64,000 nucleotides of DNA from Arthrobacter sp. PvP023 (lineage in GTDB: Bacteria; Actinomycetota; Actinomycetes; Actinomycetales; Micrococcaceae). Where the stretch lies: the NCBI RefSeq assembly GCF_017832975.1, contig NZ_JAFIBI010000001.1, positions 930,001 through 994,000 on the forward strand. Reading direction: 5' to 3'. A program made the position numbers and the translations under genes. How positions within the stretch are numbered: the stretch's first letter is position 1; each line of letters opens with the position of its first letter. Positions 33,207-41,566 of the stretch are shown one piece after another. The notes beneath the pieces are model-generated. The model saw nothing but the letters and a program-made list of their open reading frames with translations, was not told the origin of the DNA and searched no databases.

Positions 33207-33254
33207 GGGAGGGCTCGACGTCCGTTGCAGGACATCGAACCCTCCCATTTGCAA
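33207..33254 (-). terminator. 20-bp hairpin, stable on the minus-strand transcript
   Basis: AATGGGAGGGCTCGACGTCC (33207 on) pairs with GGACATCGAACCCTCCCATT, separated by a loop of 6-8 bases. The two differences become G-U pairs only in leftward RNA, so it probably ends the small leftward gene at 33262. A second weaker hairpin, CCGCCGTCGTACGGG with CCCGTGCGGCGGCG, at 33136-33168 may end the rightward aldolase operon. Confidence 0.55.
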
Positions 33255-33261
33255 TTGTTTC

Positions 33262-33474
33262 CTACCGGGCCGGGAGCTGATGGGTGGGCGGGCCAAACAC
33301 GGCGTCCTCCAGATACCACACGGTGGATCCGCCGCTGCCGGCCGGCATGATGCTGCCTTCGAAAACAAAGACAGGCGCCACCGAGCGGTCCTCAGGGCGC
33401 CAAAAACCATTTGCAGGGCAGTGGAAACCCGTTTTGGCCATCAGTCCGGGGTTTGTGTCGGAATTCCTGCGCAT
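33262..33474 (-). CDS. Small conserved-type hypothetical protein
   Basis: About 70 residues. The core TGFHCPANGFWRPE followed by FEGSIMPAGSGGSTVWYLED resembles a small single-Cys protein type that I believe recurs in bacteria (HCPxSGxWRP...G..MP.......W.L). No function known. The start is uncertain: an ATG 11 codons later, just before AKTGFHCPANG, is equally possible and neither has a good ribosome site. It ends just before a hairpin. The AT-rich 150 bases upstream (33475-33624) probably hold its promoter and the end of the LysR message. Confidence 0.5.
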   Translation of the reverse strand: MRRNSDTNPGLMAKTGFHCPANGFWRPEDRSVAPVFVFEGSIMPAGSGGSTVWYLEDAVFGPPTHQLPAR

Positions 33475-33624
33475 GCTGCTGATTTTTTTCACGGCTCGCT
33501 CCCAATTAATTCTCCATAAATGCAACCGCCGCAATTTATCGGCCTGATGACAATTTTAGGATTAGGAGCCCTCGGATACTAAGACGAATGATAAGTGCCC
33601 TAATAAGCAGATGCTATGGCAGGG

Positions 33625-34545
33625 CTATCGCGCATATTTATTGCTCAGCATTTCCTGAAGCATTTCCTTCAGCACCAGGAGAACCGCCGACGCCGCCTCG
33701 GAAAGCGGATCATGATCCGGGGTGCACAGCGCGATCTTGCACTGCAGCGCCGGATCCACAATCCGCAGGACGTGGAAGTCCTCCTCGTGGAAGAGCGCGT
33801 CCGCCGCTGACTTGGGCATGATCGTGGCACCCAGGTCGGCCCGCAGGAGGCGCGCCAGGGACGGCACGGACTCCACCTCACCAACGAGCTTGAGGGTGAG
33901 TCCCTTGCTGGTGAGGCCGGCCTCCACAGCCTGGCGGAGCGTGTGGATCTTCTCGGGCAGGAAGAGCCCGAAGCGCGCCACTTCCGCCAGCGAGATTTCA
34001 CCGTTTTCGGATGCCACGTCTGGCCTCCCGGCATTGACCACAAAGTGCAGGTCTTCAACAATCATGGTGGTGAACTGGACGCCGCGGATAGGCCCCGGTT
34101 CGTAAATGAGGGCCATGTCGAGCCGGCCGTTCTTAATCGCCTCACTCAGCACACCGCCGTAGATCTCCGTGACATGCAGGACGATTTCCGGGTAGCGACG
34201 GCCCACCTCGCTGATGATCCTCGGTGTCAGGCTTGAGGCCATGCTGTAGGGCGCGATCGCGATGGACACGCGCCCGGACGGGGCGGCGCCCGACGCTGCT
34301 ACGTCCTGGCGCGCCTGTTCCACAAGCCGCAGGATCGACTGGGCATGCCGGTACAAGGTGTGCCCCGCGGCCGTGGGCTTGACGCCCTGCTTGCTGCGGA
34401 TCAGGAGCCGCTGCTTGAGGTCCGTTTCCAGTGCCGAAACCTGCTGGCTCAGGGCAGGCTGTGCCACATGCAGCGCCGCCGCTGCCTTGGTGATGCTTCC
34501 CGAATCCACAATCTGGACGAAGTACGCAAGCTTCCGCGTATCCAT
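33625..34545 (-). CDS. LysR-type transcriptional regulator of the aminotransferase/ABC/pxp regulon
   Basis: A 306-residue protein. The HTH reads LAYFVQIVDSGSITKAAAALHVAQPALSQQVSALE (about 6-40), followed by RTxxGVKPTAAG-like QGVKPTAAGHTLYRHA and a periplasmic-binding-like effector domain (FVVNAGRPD, LFLPEKIHTLRQ). It is divergent from the ABC transporter operon. Its start is 41 bases from the ATAACCGGATGCTAT site, so it probably represses itself and activates the other operons. Matching sites at 31084 and 38864 define its likely targets. Confidence 0.87.
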   Translation of the reverse strand: MDTRKLAYFVQIVDSGSITKAAAALHVAQPALSQQVSALETDLKQRLLIRSKQGVKPTAAGHTLYRHAQSILRLVEQARQDVAASGAAPSGRVSIAIAPYSMASSLTPRIISEVGRRYPEIVLHVTEIYGGVLSEAIKNGRLDMALIYEPGPIRGVQFTTMIVEDLHFVVNAGRPDVASENGEISLAEVARFGLFLPEKIHTLRQAVEAGLTSKGLTLKLVGEVESVPSLARLLRADLGATIMPKSAADALFHEEDFHVLRIVDPALQCKIALCTPDHDPLSEAASAVLLVLKEMLQEMLSNKYAR

Positions 34546-34864
34546 GGCCGTCTTCTCTCTGCGCGGCGTCCTGAACCCAGGAAGGGTCATAACCGGATGC
34601 TATGGAGGGATACGCAACAGGTCTTTGTGTGATCCACATCTCTGACACTAGGTTGAACCCAGAACGCTATTTCATTCATCGAACATTCTACCCCTCCGGT
34701 GGATATGCAAATTAACGATGACCCCAGACGCATTTTGCATGCTATTGGGTTTTACCGGAATAGACGTTTTCTTTTACATTTCCGAAATGTGCACTCCCTA
34801 GCGTCGGAACATCAGGATCCGCCACCAACAGCCCGGATTCTTCTTTATGAGAAAGAGATGACAA
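34546..34864. other. 319-base divergent promoter region
   Basis: AT-rich compared with flanking genes. It holds the LysR-type site at 34586-34634 and a second dyad ATGCAAA (34705-34711) / TTTGCAT (34734-34740). No gene seen. The distance from the LysR site to the ABC gene (230 bases) is longer than in the other two targets. Confidence 0.6.
34586..34634 (+). promoter_or_regulatory. LysR-type double site between lysR and the ABC operon
   Basis: GTCATAACCGGATGCTAT (34586-34603), 17 bases, then GTCTTTGTGTGATC (34621-34634). The first and last blocks are identical, apart from three middle bases, to those at 38864-38912, with the same spacing. Confidence 0.75.
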
Positions 34865-35947
34865 ATGCGAGCAACCATCAAAGGCAAGATCACAGCTGTG
34901 GCCGCGCTGTCCGCTGCGGCGCTGGTACTTTCCGGCTGCGGGGGCGGCGCCGGAGCAGCCAGCAACGACAGCGCCACGTCAGGCGAAGTGAACCTGATCG
35001 CCTACTCGGGCGTATGGCAGGACCAGTACACCGCCGCAGTCATCGAGCCCTTCAAAGCCAAGTATCCGGACATCAAGATCAACTACGCCTCCAAGCGGTC
35101 CTCGGCTGAGATGCTCAGCGCCCTGCAGGGCCAGAAGAACAACCCGGCGACCGACGTCGCCATCATGGACAACTCCGTTTCCACCACCGGCAACAAGCAG
35201 GGCCTCTTCGAGAAGGTGGACGCCGCCGGCGTCCCGAACCTCGCCAACGTCCCGGAAAAGTTCCGCGACAAGGACGGGTACGGCCCGGTGGCCATGCTCG
35301 ACGCCGTGGGCCTGGTCTACGACACTGCCACCTTCCCGAAGGCTCCCGAGAGCTGGGACGTGCTGTGGGACCCCGCGTACGCCGGAAAGATCAACGTCAA
35401 CGCCCCGCCGTCGCTGCTGGGCCTGTCCCTGACGGCCATCACCGCCAAAATGGCGGGGGAGGACTACACCAAGGGCATTGACGCCGCAGTGACCCGCCTC
35501 AAGGAGATGGCCCCGGGCGTGCAGACCTTCGCGCCCAACCCGGACGAATACCAGAACGTCATCACTGGCCAGACCGTCCTCGGCCTCGGCCAGAATGCCC
35601 GCGGCCAGTTCTACAGCGACCAGAGCAACAAGAAGATGGGCGTCACCTTCCCGAAGGAGGGCACCGTCTACCAGATCAACACCATCAACGTGGTGAAGGA
35701 TGCGCCGCACTCCGCCGCAGCCAAGACGTTCGTGGACTACGCCCTGTCCGCAGAGGCGCAGACCGCGTTCGCCAAAGCACTCTTCTACGCCCCCTCCGTC
35801 AGCAATGCAGAACTGCCGGCAGACGTGAAAGACCGTGTGGTCCCCACGGACGGGTCACTGAACATCGTCCCGCTGGATGTGGAATTCCTGTCCTCCGCCC
35901 GGGACAAGTGGACCGACATCTGGAAGCGCCAGATCATCACCAAGTAA
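34865..35947 (+). CDS. ABC transporter substrate-binding lipoprotein (polyamine/iron type)
   Basis: A 360-residue lipoprotein. The signal ends with the lipobox LVLSGCGG (Cys about 24). The mature protein has LIAYSGVWQDQYTAAVIEPFKAKYPDIKI and the later DVLWDPAYAGKINVNAPPS, typical of the PotD/SBP_bac_6-8 cluster D proteins that bind polyamines, Fe3+, 2-aminoethylphosphonate or small organic acids. It is the first gene of a complete four-gene importer whose regulation suggests an amino-acid-like or lactam ligand instead of a polyamine. Confidence 0.88.
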   Translation: MRATIKGKITAVAALSAAALVLSGCGGGAGAASNDSATSGEVNLIAYSGVWQDQYTAAVIEPFKAKYPDIKINYASKRSSAEMLSALQGQKNNPATDVAIMDNSVSTTGNKQGLFEKVDAAGVPNLANVPEKFRDKDGYGPVAMLDAVGLVYDTATFPKAPESWDVLWDPAYAGKINVNAPPSLLGLSLTAITAKMAGEDYTKGIDAAVTRLKEMAPGVQTFAPNPDEYQNVITGQTVLGLGQNARGQFYSDQSNKKMGVTFPKEGTVYQINTINVVKDAPHSAAAKTFVDYALSAEAQTAFAKALFYAPSVSNAELPADVKDRVVPTDGSLNIVPLDVEFLSSARDKWTDIWKRQIITK

Positions 35948-35995
35948 CCGCGAGCCGGTGCCCCTCCCCAACTTCACTTCAGGAGAACTGAACCC

Positions 35996-37120
35996 GTGAC
36001 TGAACCAAAACTGTCGATCGTAGATCTGACCAAAAGATATGCAGCAGGTCTTGAACCCGCCGTCGACCGCCTGAACATGGAAGTTGAGGAGGGGCACCTG
36101 GTGGCGCTCCTCGGCCCGTCCGGCTGCGGCAAGACCACCACCCTGCGGATGGTGGCCGGCCTCATGGACCCGACGGCCGGCTCCATTGTGGTGGACGGCA
36201 AGGAAATCACCCACACACCGGTCAACAAGCGGGGGATGGGCATGGTGTTCCAGTCCTACGCCCTCTTCCCGCACATGAACGTGGAGCAAAACGTGGCCTT
36301 CGGCCTGGAAATGCGCCAGACGCCGAAATCCGAGCAAAAAGCCCGTGTTGCGGCGGCGCTCGACATGGTCCAGCTCGGCCACCTCGGAAAGCGGCAGACC
36401 AAGGAACTCTCCGGCGGCCAGCAGCAGCGCATCGCCCTGGCCCGGGCCCTCGTTGTGGAGCCCACGCTTCTCCTTCTCGATGAACCGCTGTCCAACCTGG
36501 ACGCCAAGCTCCGCGAAACCATGCGCACCGAGATCAGGTCCATCCAGCAGCGCACCAGGGCCACCACGCTCTTCGTCACACACGACCAGGACGAGGCCCT
36601 GGACATGGCCGACCGGATCGCCGTGATGAACGGCGGCCTGATCGAACAGTTCGGTTCGCCCACCGACGTGTACGAACGCCCCCGCACGCACTTCGTGGCC
36701 AACTTCATCGGCCAGGCCAACTTCCTCACCGCCCGGGTGGGCGCTGAAACCGGACGGGCCAGCCTTGCCGGCGAAAGCTACTACAAGGTGGACGTCGAAG
36801 GCCTGGGCCAGTTCGGCGCCGTCGGCGCGGCGGGCCTCTCAGGTAGCACCCACGAAATGGTGATCCGCCCGCACCGGCTCACCGTGGCCCTGCGCCCCGG
36901 AACGGATCAGGCACCCGTCGCGGGAACCATCGAACGGGTGAGCTACACCGGCGATGCCCTGGCGGTGGCCGTCCGCGTGGGCGACCAGCAGCTGCAGGCA
37001 CAGCTGCTGACCTCCAGCGGCGACCTGCCCCGCGCCGGGGACGCAGCGTACCTGTCATGGGCGCCCGAGGACGCCTACCTCCTGCCCGCGCCCGCGTCCG
37101 CGGAAAGGCTGGCGGCATGA
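35996..37120 (+). CDS. ABC transporter ATP-binding protein (PotA-like)
   Basis: A 374-residue ATPase. Walker A GPSGCGKTT (about 41-49), Q-loop VFQSYALFPHMNV, signature LSGGQQQR, Walker B LLLLDEPLSNLDAK, H-loop THDQDEA, then a TOBE domain from about 290 (MVIRPHRLTVALRPG). This is the CUT/POT-type energising subunit. GTG start with AGGAG upstream. It ends with an ATGA overlap into the first permease, so translation is coupled. Confidence 0.92.
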   Translation: MTEPKLSIVDLTKRYAAGLEPAVDRLNMEVEEGHLVALLGPSGCGKTTTLRMVAGLMDPTAGSIVVDGKEITHTPVNKRGMGMVFQSYALFPHMNVEQNVAFGLEMRQTPKSEQKARVAAALDMVQLGHLGKRQTKELSGGQQQRIALARALVVEPTLLLLDEPLSNLDAKLRETMRTEIRSIQQRTRATTLFVTHDQDEALDMADRIAVMNGGLIEQFGSPTDVYERPRTHFVANFIGQANFLTARVGAETGRASLAGESYYKVDVEGLGQFGAVGAAGLSGSTHEMVIRPHRLTVALRPGTDQAPVAGTIERVSYTGDALAVAVRVGDQQLQAQLLTSSGDLPRAGDAAYLSWAPEDAYLLPAPASAERLAA

Positions 37121-38037
37121 CTCTCCTGCAAACGCCGGTTGCCGCGGAAAAGCGGCCAGACCAGGACGAGGGCCTGCTGGAAAAGGCCACCGAACGGCGC
37201 AACCGGCGCACCTACCTGGCCCTGCTCCTGCCCGGGCTCCTGGGCCTGCTGGTCAGCTTCGTGTTCCCGCTCGCCTACATGATCCGGATGTCCTTCAACA
37301 AGGGCGCCCCGGACGGCGTCATCGTGGAGACGTTCACGCTGGACACCTATATCCAGCCGCTGACCGACCCGTACTACTGGCGCGTCACCCTGGACACGTT
37401 CCAGATGGGCGTGACCGTGGGCATCCTCTGCGTCCTGGTGTCCTACCCGGTGGCCCTCTTCCTGGCCCGCAGCACCAGCAAGTACCGCGGGCTGCTCATC
37501 GCCATCGCCATCGCCCCGCTGCTGACCTCGGCCGTGGTGCGCACCTACGGATGGATGGTGATCCTCGGAACCAACGGCCTCATCAACTCCTCCCTCGAGG
37601 GCCTGGGCCTGATCGACACACCCCTGAAGCTCACCAACAACATGACCGGTGTGACCATCGGGCTGGTGGAGATCTTCATGCCCTACGCGATCCTGGCCAT
37701 GATCTCCGGCTTCGGCCGGCTCAGCCCCCAGCTCGAGGAAGCAGCCGGCTCCCTGGGCGCCAGCAAGTTCAAGGTGTTCACCCGGGTCACGCTCCCGCTG
37801 AGCCTGCCCGGCCTCCTGACGGCGTTCCTGCTGGTCTTTGTGCTCGCCATCAGCACCTTCATCACCCCGCGGCTCCTGGGCGGAGGCAGCGTGCAGGTCC
37901 TGGCCACCGAAATCTACGACCAGACCACCGGCCTGCTCAACTGGCCCTTCGCCGCCGCCCTGTCCGTCATCCTGCTGGTGCTTTTCGGCCTGATCATCGC
38001 CGTTTACCAGCGCCTCACCAAAAAGATCGGAGGCTGA
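37117..38037 (+). CDS. ABC transporter permease 1 (PotB-like)
   Basis: A 306-residue permease with six membrane helices. The ATPase-docking EAA loop reads EEAAGSLGASKFKVFTRVTLPLSLPGL (about 205-230). A cytoplasmic N-terminal stretch of about 30 residues precedes the first helix. The start codon overlaps the stop of the ATPase gene. The periplasmic loop after helix 1 is long, as in POT-type permeases. Confidence 0.9.
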   Translation: MTLLQTPVAAEKRPDQDEGLLEKATERRNRRTYLALLLPGLLGLLVSFVFPLAYMIRMSFNKGAPDGVIVETFTLDTYIQPLTDPYYWRVTLDTFQMGVTVGILCVLVSYPVALFLARSTSKYRGLLIAIAIAPLLTSAVVRTYGWMVILGTNGLINSSLEGLGLIDTPLKLTNNMTGVTIGLVEIFMPYAILAMISGFGRLSPQLEEAAGSLGASKFKVFTRVTLPLSLPGLLTAFLLVFVLAISTFITPRLLGGGSVQVLATEIYDQTTGLLNWPFAAALSVILLVLFGLIIAVYQRLTKKIGG

Positions 38038-38039
38038 CC

Positions 38040-38855
38040 GTGAGCGACGTCCGGATATTCAAGCCACGCTTCAACCCCGCCAAGCCGGCCTTCGGGCTGC
38101 TGGTGTTCCTGCTGTACCTGTTCCTGCTGGCACCGCTGCTGATCGTCTGCGTGGTTTCCTTCGCCTCGAACCAGTACCTGTCCTTCCCGCCGGAAGGGCT
38201 GACCCTGAAGTGGTACGAGATGCTCCCGCAGGAGAGCACGTTCATGGAGGGCATGAAGGTCAGCCTCATCGTGGCCGTCATCGTCACGCTCATTGTCCTG
38301 GCGCTGGGCGTGCCGGCCGCGCTGGCGCTGGACAGGTTCGACTTCAAGGCCAAGGCAGCCGTGCAGTCGTTCTTCCTCTCGCCGCTGCTGATTCCCAGCA
38401 TCGTGCTGGCCCTGGGCATGGTGCTGCTGTTCGGTCCGCTGGGGCTGACCAACACCTACGCCGGCATCATCATCGGCCACGTGGCCATCACCATCCCGTT
38501 CGTCATCCGCACCACCCTGATGAGCCTGGCCACCACCGACACGTCCTGTGAAGCGGCCGCACGCGTCCTCGGTGCAGACTCATGGACGGTCTTCCGCCGG
38601 GTGACCCTGCCCATCATCCAGCCGGGCGTAATTGCCGGCGGTGTCATTGCGTTCATCGTCTCCTTCGATGAAGCCGTCATCTCCCTCTTCGTGGCCGAAT
38701 CCGGGCTGCCCACCCTGCCGGTGCAGGTGCTCAGGTACGTGGAAAACTCGGCAGACGCCGCCGTTGCGGCCCTGTCCGTCATCCTCATCCTGATATCCCT
38801 CGCGGTAGTGGTGGTGGTGGAACGCGTCATGGGACTCCGCAAAGCCCTCCGCTGA
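38040..38855 (+). CDS. ABC transporter permease 2 (PotC-like)
   Basis: A 271-residue permease with six membrane helices. The EAA loop is CEAAARVLGADSWTVFRRVTLPIIQPG. GTG start two bases after the previous stop, with GGAGG upstream. With permease 1 it forms the membrane channel of the importer. Transcription of the operon probably ends before the second LysR-type site 9 bases downstream. Confidence 0.9.
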   Translation: MSDVRIFKPRFNPAKPAFGLLVFLLYLFLLAPLLIVCVVSFASNQYLSFPPEGLTLKWYEMLPQESTFMEGMKVSLIVAVIVTLIVLALGVPAALALDRFDFKAKAAVQSFFLSPLLIPSIVLALGMVLLFGPLGLTNTYAGIIIGHVAITIPFVIRTTLMSLATTDTSCEAAARVLGADSWTVFRRVTLPIIQPGVIAGGVIAFIVSFDEAVISLFVAESGLPTLPVQVLRYVENSADAAVAALSVILILISLAVVVVVERVMGLRKALR

Positions 38856-38863
38856 GCACTCCC

Positions 38864-38912
38864 GTCATAACCGCCAGCTATCCCGTGACACCGATTACGT
38901 CTTTGTGTGATC
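38864..38912 (+). promoter_or_regulatory. LysR-type double site upstream of pxpABC
   Basis: GTCATAACCGCCAGCTAT (38864-38881), 17 bases, GTCTTTGTGTGATC (38899-38912). The last block and the spacing are identical to 34586-34634. TGACACCG (38886-38893) and CGGTGTCA (38920-38927) also flank the second block as an 8-base inverted repeat. Confidence 0.75.
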
Positions 38913-38990
38913 AAACTCGCGGTGTCAGACTTTTTTGCAGAAGCCGGTCAAAACGGCACACCGAACCACACCCACCCAGGAAGGCACTCA

Positions 38991-39779
38991 ATGGGACCCA
39001 TCGTTGATCTCGTCGCAGATCTCGGAGAAGGCTTCGGCGCCTACTCAATGGGCGACGACGCGGCCCTGCTCGAAGTGGTTTCCAGCGCCAACATCGCCTG
39101 CGGCTTCCATGCCGGGGACCCGGACATCATGCACGCGACCGTGGCCGAATGCGTCCGCCGCGGCGTCAGCATCGGGGCGCACCCGAGCTTCCCCGACCTC
39201 CGCGGCTTCGGCCGCCGCGCCATGGACCTGACCGCGGACGAGGTCCGCAACGACGTCGTCTACCAGTTCGGCGCACTGAGCGCCTTCGCCGCCTATCACG
39301 GCGCCGGCGTCGCCCACCTTGCACCGCACGGCCGCCTCGGGAACCTCGTGGCCACCCGCGCCGACTACGCCGACGCAGTGGCCGACGCCGCCGCCCGCAT
39401 CAACCCGGACCTCATCGTCCTGGCCCAGGACGGCGAGCTGGCCACCGCGGCGGCCGCGCGTCGGCTCCCGGTGGCCATCGTGGGCATCGCAGACCGCGCC
39501 TACGAGGCGGACGGCACACTGGTGCCGCGCAGCCGCCCCGGCGCCGTCATCCATGATCCTTCAGCCATCGTGGACCGCACCGTCCGGATGGTCTGCGAAG
39601 GGCTTATTTCGACCGTCGCAGGCACCGACCTGCCCATCGTCGCCGACACGGTCCTGTTGCACGGAGACACCCCCGGCGCGGTGCAGCTGGCCCGGCAGGT
39701 ACGCGCCGAACTCGAAAGTGCCGGAGTGACCATTGCTCCGCTGGCACAGGTCCTCGGCGCCAAAGTGAAGGCCGCCTGA
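38991..39779 (+). CDS. pxpA: 5-oxoprolinase subunit A (LamB/YcsF family)
   Basis: A 262-residue protein. VDLVADLGEGFGAYSMGDDAALLEVVSSANIACGFHAGDP is the family hallmark, followed by GAHPSFPDLRGFGRR and VLLHGDTPGAV. PxpA works with PxpB and PxpC in ATP-dependent opening of 5-oxoproline (pyroglutamate) to glutamate. GGAAGG lies 7 nt before the ATG. It is first of a tight pxpABC run (one base to pxpB). A LysR-type site upstream links it to the aminotransferase and ABC operons, so a substituted pyroglutamate is a possible substrate. Confidence 0.92.
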   Translation: MGPIVDLVADLGEGFGAYSMGDDAALLEVVSSANIACGFHAGDPDIMHATVAECVRRGVSIGAHPSFPDLRGFGRRAMDLTADEVRNDVVYQFGALSAFAAYHGAGVAHLAPHGRLGNLVATRADYADAVADAAARINPDLIVLAQDGELATAAAARRLPVAIVGIADRAYEADGTLVPRSRPGAVIHDPSAIVDRTVRMVCEGLISTVAGTDLPIVADTVLLHGDTPGAVQLARQVRAELESAGVTIAPLAQVLGAKVKAA

Positions 39780-39780
39780 C

Positions 39781-40506
39781 ATGGCAGCCACCCCAACCCC
39801 AACTCCGGTGGAGGTTTACGAATCAGGGGACGCCGCACTGCGCGTCGTCGCTTCGTCCCCGGACACGGAAGCCAACTGGACCACCGTGCATGCCCTCGCC
39901 GAATGGCTTGAGGAAGCCGGCGCCGACGGCGTCCACGGCGCTGTGCCGACGTACGACTCACTGCTCGTGGAATTCGACCCCGGGGTCACCTCGGCACGCC
40001 AGGTCCGAGCCTTTGTACTGATGGGCCTGCGCCAGCTTGATTTCATCGGTGCGCCGTCCCGGGCTCCCCGCACGTTCGAGGTCCCCGTGGTCTACGGCGG
40101 AGAGTACGGTCCGGACCTGGAGCGGGTTGCCGCCCATGAGCAGCTGTCGATCCAGGAGGTCATTGCCCTCCATACGGCCAAGTCCTACGTGATCCGCTGC
40201 CTTGGTGCCCCGGCTGGCTCGCCCATGATGGACGGGCCCGATTTCCCGCTTCCGGTCCCGCGGCTGAAGGACCCCCGCCTGTCCGTCCCGGCAGGTGCCG
40301 TTTCCGTTGCGGGCCGTCAGGCAGTCATCGCCCCGGCGGCGGCACCCGGCGGATGGTGCGTCATCGGCCAGACACCCCTGGCCGTTCTCGACGCCGCCAG
40401 CGAACCGCTCGTCCCGTACGTTCCCGGCGACGTGGTCAGGTTCCACCAGATCCAGCCCGAAGAGTTCGCCAGCTTCGCCGGCCGGAAACTGGAGGCGGCA
40501 CGATGA
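39781..40506 (+). CDS. pxpB: 5-oxoprolinase subunit B (KipI/allophanate hydrolase subunit 1 family)
   Basis: A 241-residue protein. GDAALRVVAS near the N-terminus, PTYDSLLVEFDP, then FEVPVVYGGEYGPDLERVA and the final PAAAPGGWCVIGQTP are typical of PxpB/KipI, which forms the ATP-using complex with PxpC. It starts one base after pxpA and overlaps pxpC by ATGA, showing coupled translation of all three subunits. Confidence 0.9.
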   Translation: MAATPTPTPVEVYESGDAALRVVASSPDTEANWTTVHALAEWLEEAGADGVHGAVPTYDSLLVEFDPGVTSARQVRAFVLMGLRQLDFIGAPSRAPRTFEVPVVYGGEYGPDLERVAAHEQLSIQEVIALHTAKSYVIRCLGAPAGSPMMDGPDFPLPVPRLKDPRLSVPAGAVSVAGRQAVIAPAAAPGGWCVIGQTPLAVLDAASEPLVPYVPGDVVRFHQIQPEEFASFAGRKLEAAR

Positions 40507-41516
40507 ACGGCTCGTTGATCATCCAGCAGCCCGGCAACTCGGTGGTCACCGACCTGGGGCGCTTCCGGGGACCCCGGTTCGGGCTGCCCGTGAACGGCGC
40601 CCTGGACCAGTTCTCCGCCCGCGCGGCGAACATCCTCGCCGCCAACGCCGACAACGCACCGCTGCTGGAGGTCACTGCCCTGGACTTCCGGATGCGCGCC
40701 ACCACCGACATCCTCATCGCCGTTACCGGAGCACCCCTGCACCTCACGGTGGGCGGGCGCGAATGCCCGCAGTGGGAACCGGTGTCCGTCCTGGCCGGTG
40801 AAACGGTGGCGCTGCGCCGGATCAACGGCGGCCTGCGGGCCTACGTTGCCGTTCACGGCTCGGTGGAGGCGCCCGTCCTTCTCGGCAGCTGCGCCCCGGA
40901 CACCGTCGTCGGATTCGGCCTGCGGCTGTCAGAAGGCACCGAACTGAAGACCTCACGAAGCGTCGGACCGATCCGGCAGCCCTACTTCGACCTGCCGCTG
41001 TTCCGGCTGGGACTGACCCGGCCCGAATTCAGCAGCCGGGCGGTTGTGGAAGTCACGGACGGCCCGGACGTGGACGAGTTCGGGGACACCGCCGACCTTC
41101 TCTACAACACCGAATACACCGTCAGCGGCCGGAGCAACCACATCGGCCTGCGCCTCGGCGGCGCGCTTCCCGAACGCCAGTCCACAGCGGAAGTCCTGTC
41201 CCGCGGCGTTCCGGTGGGGGCTATCGAAGTGCCGTCCCGGGAGGAACTGCTGGTGCTGCACCGCGGACGCGGAGTCACCGCCGGCTATCCCGTGCTCGCG
41301 GTGGTCACCAGCCGGTCACTGGACGTCCTTGCCCAGGCCAGGCCCGGGCACACCATAACTTTCCGCAAGACCACCGTCCCGGAAGCAACAGCCAAGCATC
41401 GGGCCGCGCTGCGGGAACTGGAAACCCTCCGTTCCACAGTCAGCACCGTCTTCTCCCTCCTGGGCATCGGCAGGCAGCCCGGCTGGCCGGAACTCGTACC
41501 GGCAGCAGGCAGCTGA
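40503..41516 (+). CDS. pxpC: 5-oxoprolinase subunit C (biotin-dependent carboxyltransferase-like)
   Basis: A 337-residue protein. GNSVVTDLGRFRGPRFGLPVNGALDQFSARAANIL at the N-terminus, RAYVAVHGS, and the C-terminal SNHIGLRLGG and GYPVLAVVTSRSLDVLAQARPG are hallmarks of the KipA/PxpC family (cyclophilin-like folds). It phosphorylates and opens the lactam together with PxpB. It overlaps pxpB by four bases. Confidence 0.92.
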   Translation: MNGSLIIQQPGNSVVTDLGRFRGPRFGLPVNGALDQFSARAANILAANADNAPLLEVTALDFRMRATTDILIAVTGAPLHLTVGGRECPQWEPVSVLAGETVALRRINGGLRAYVAVHGSVEAPVLLGSCAPDTVVGFGLRLSEGTELKTSRSVGPIRQPYFDLPLFRLGLTRPEFSSRAVVEVTDGPDVDEFGDTADLLYNTEYTVSGRSNHIGLRLGGALPERQSTAEVLSRGVPVGAIEVPSREELLVLHRGRGVTAGYPVLAVVTSRSLDVLAQARPGHTITFRKTTVPEATAKHRAALRELETLRSTVSTVFSLLGIGRQPGWPELVPAAGS

Positions 41517-41566
41517 GAACACCGATGGCCCCGTCTTTTCGCACAAGATTTAAGTTAGGAATGAAC

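Noticed and set aside
34705..34740. ATGCAAA / TTTGCAT dyad as a second LysR site
   Set aside because: It shares nothing with the three matching sites and lies in AT-rich DNA where such a short dyad is likely by chance.
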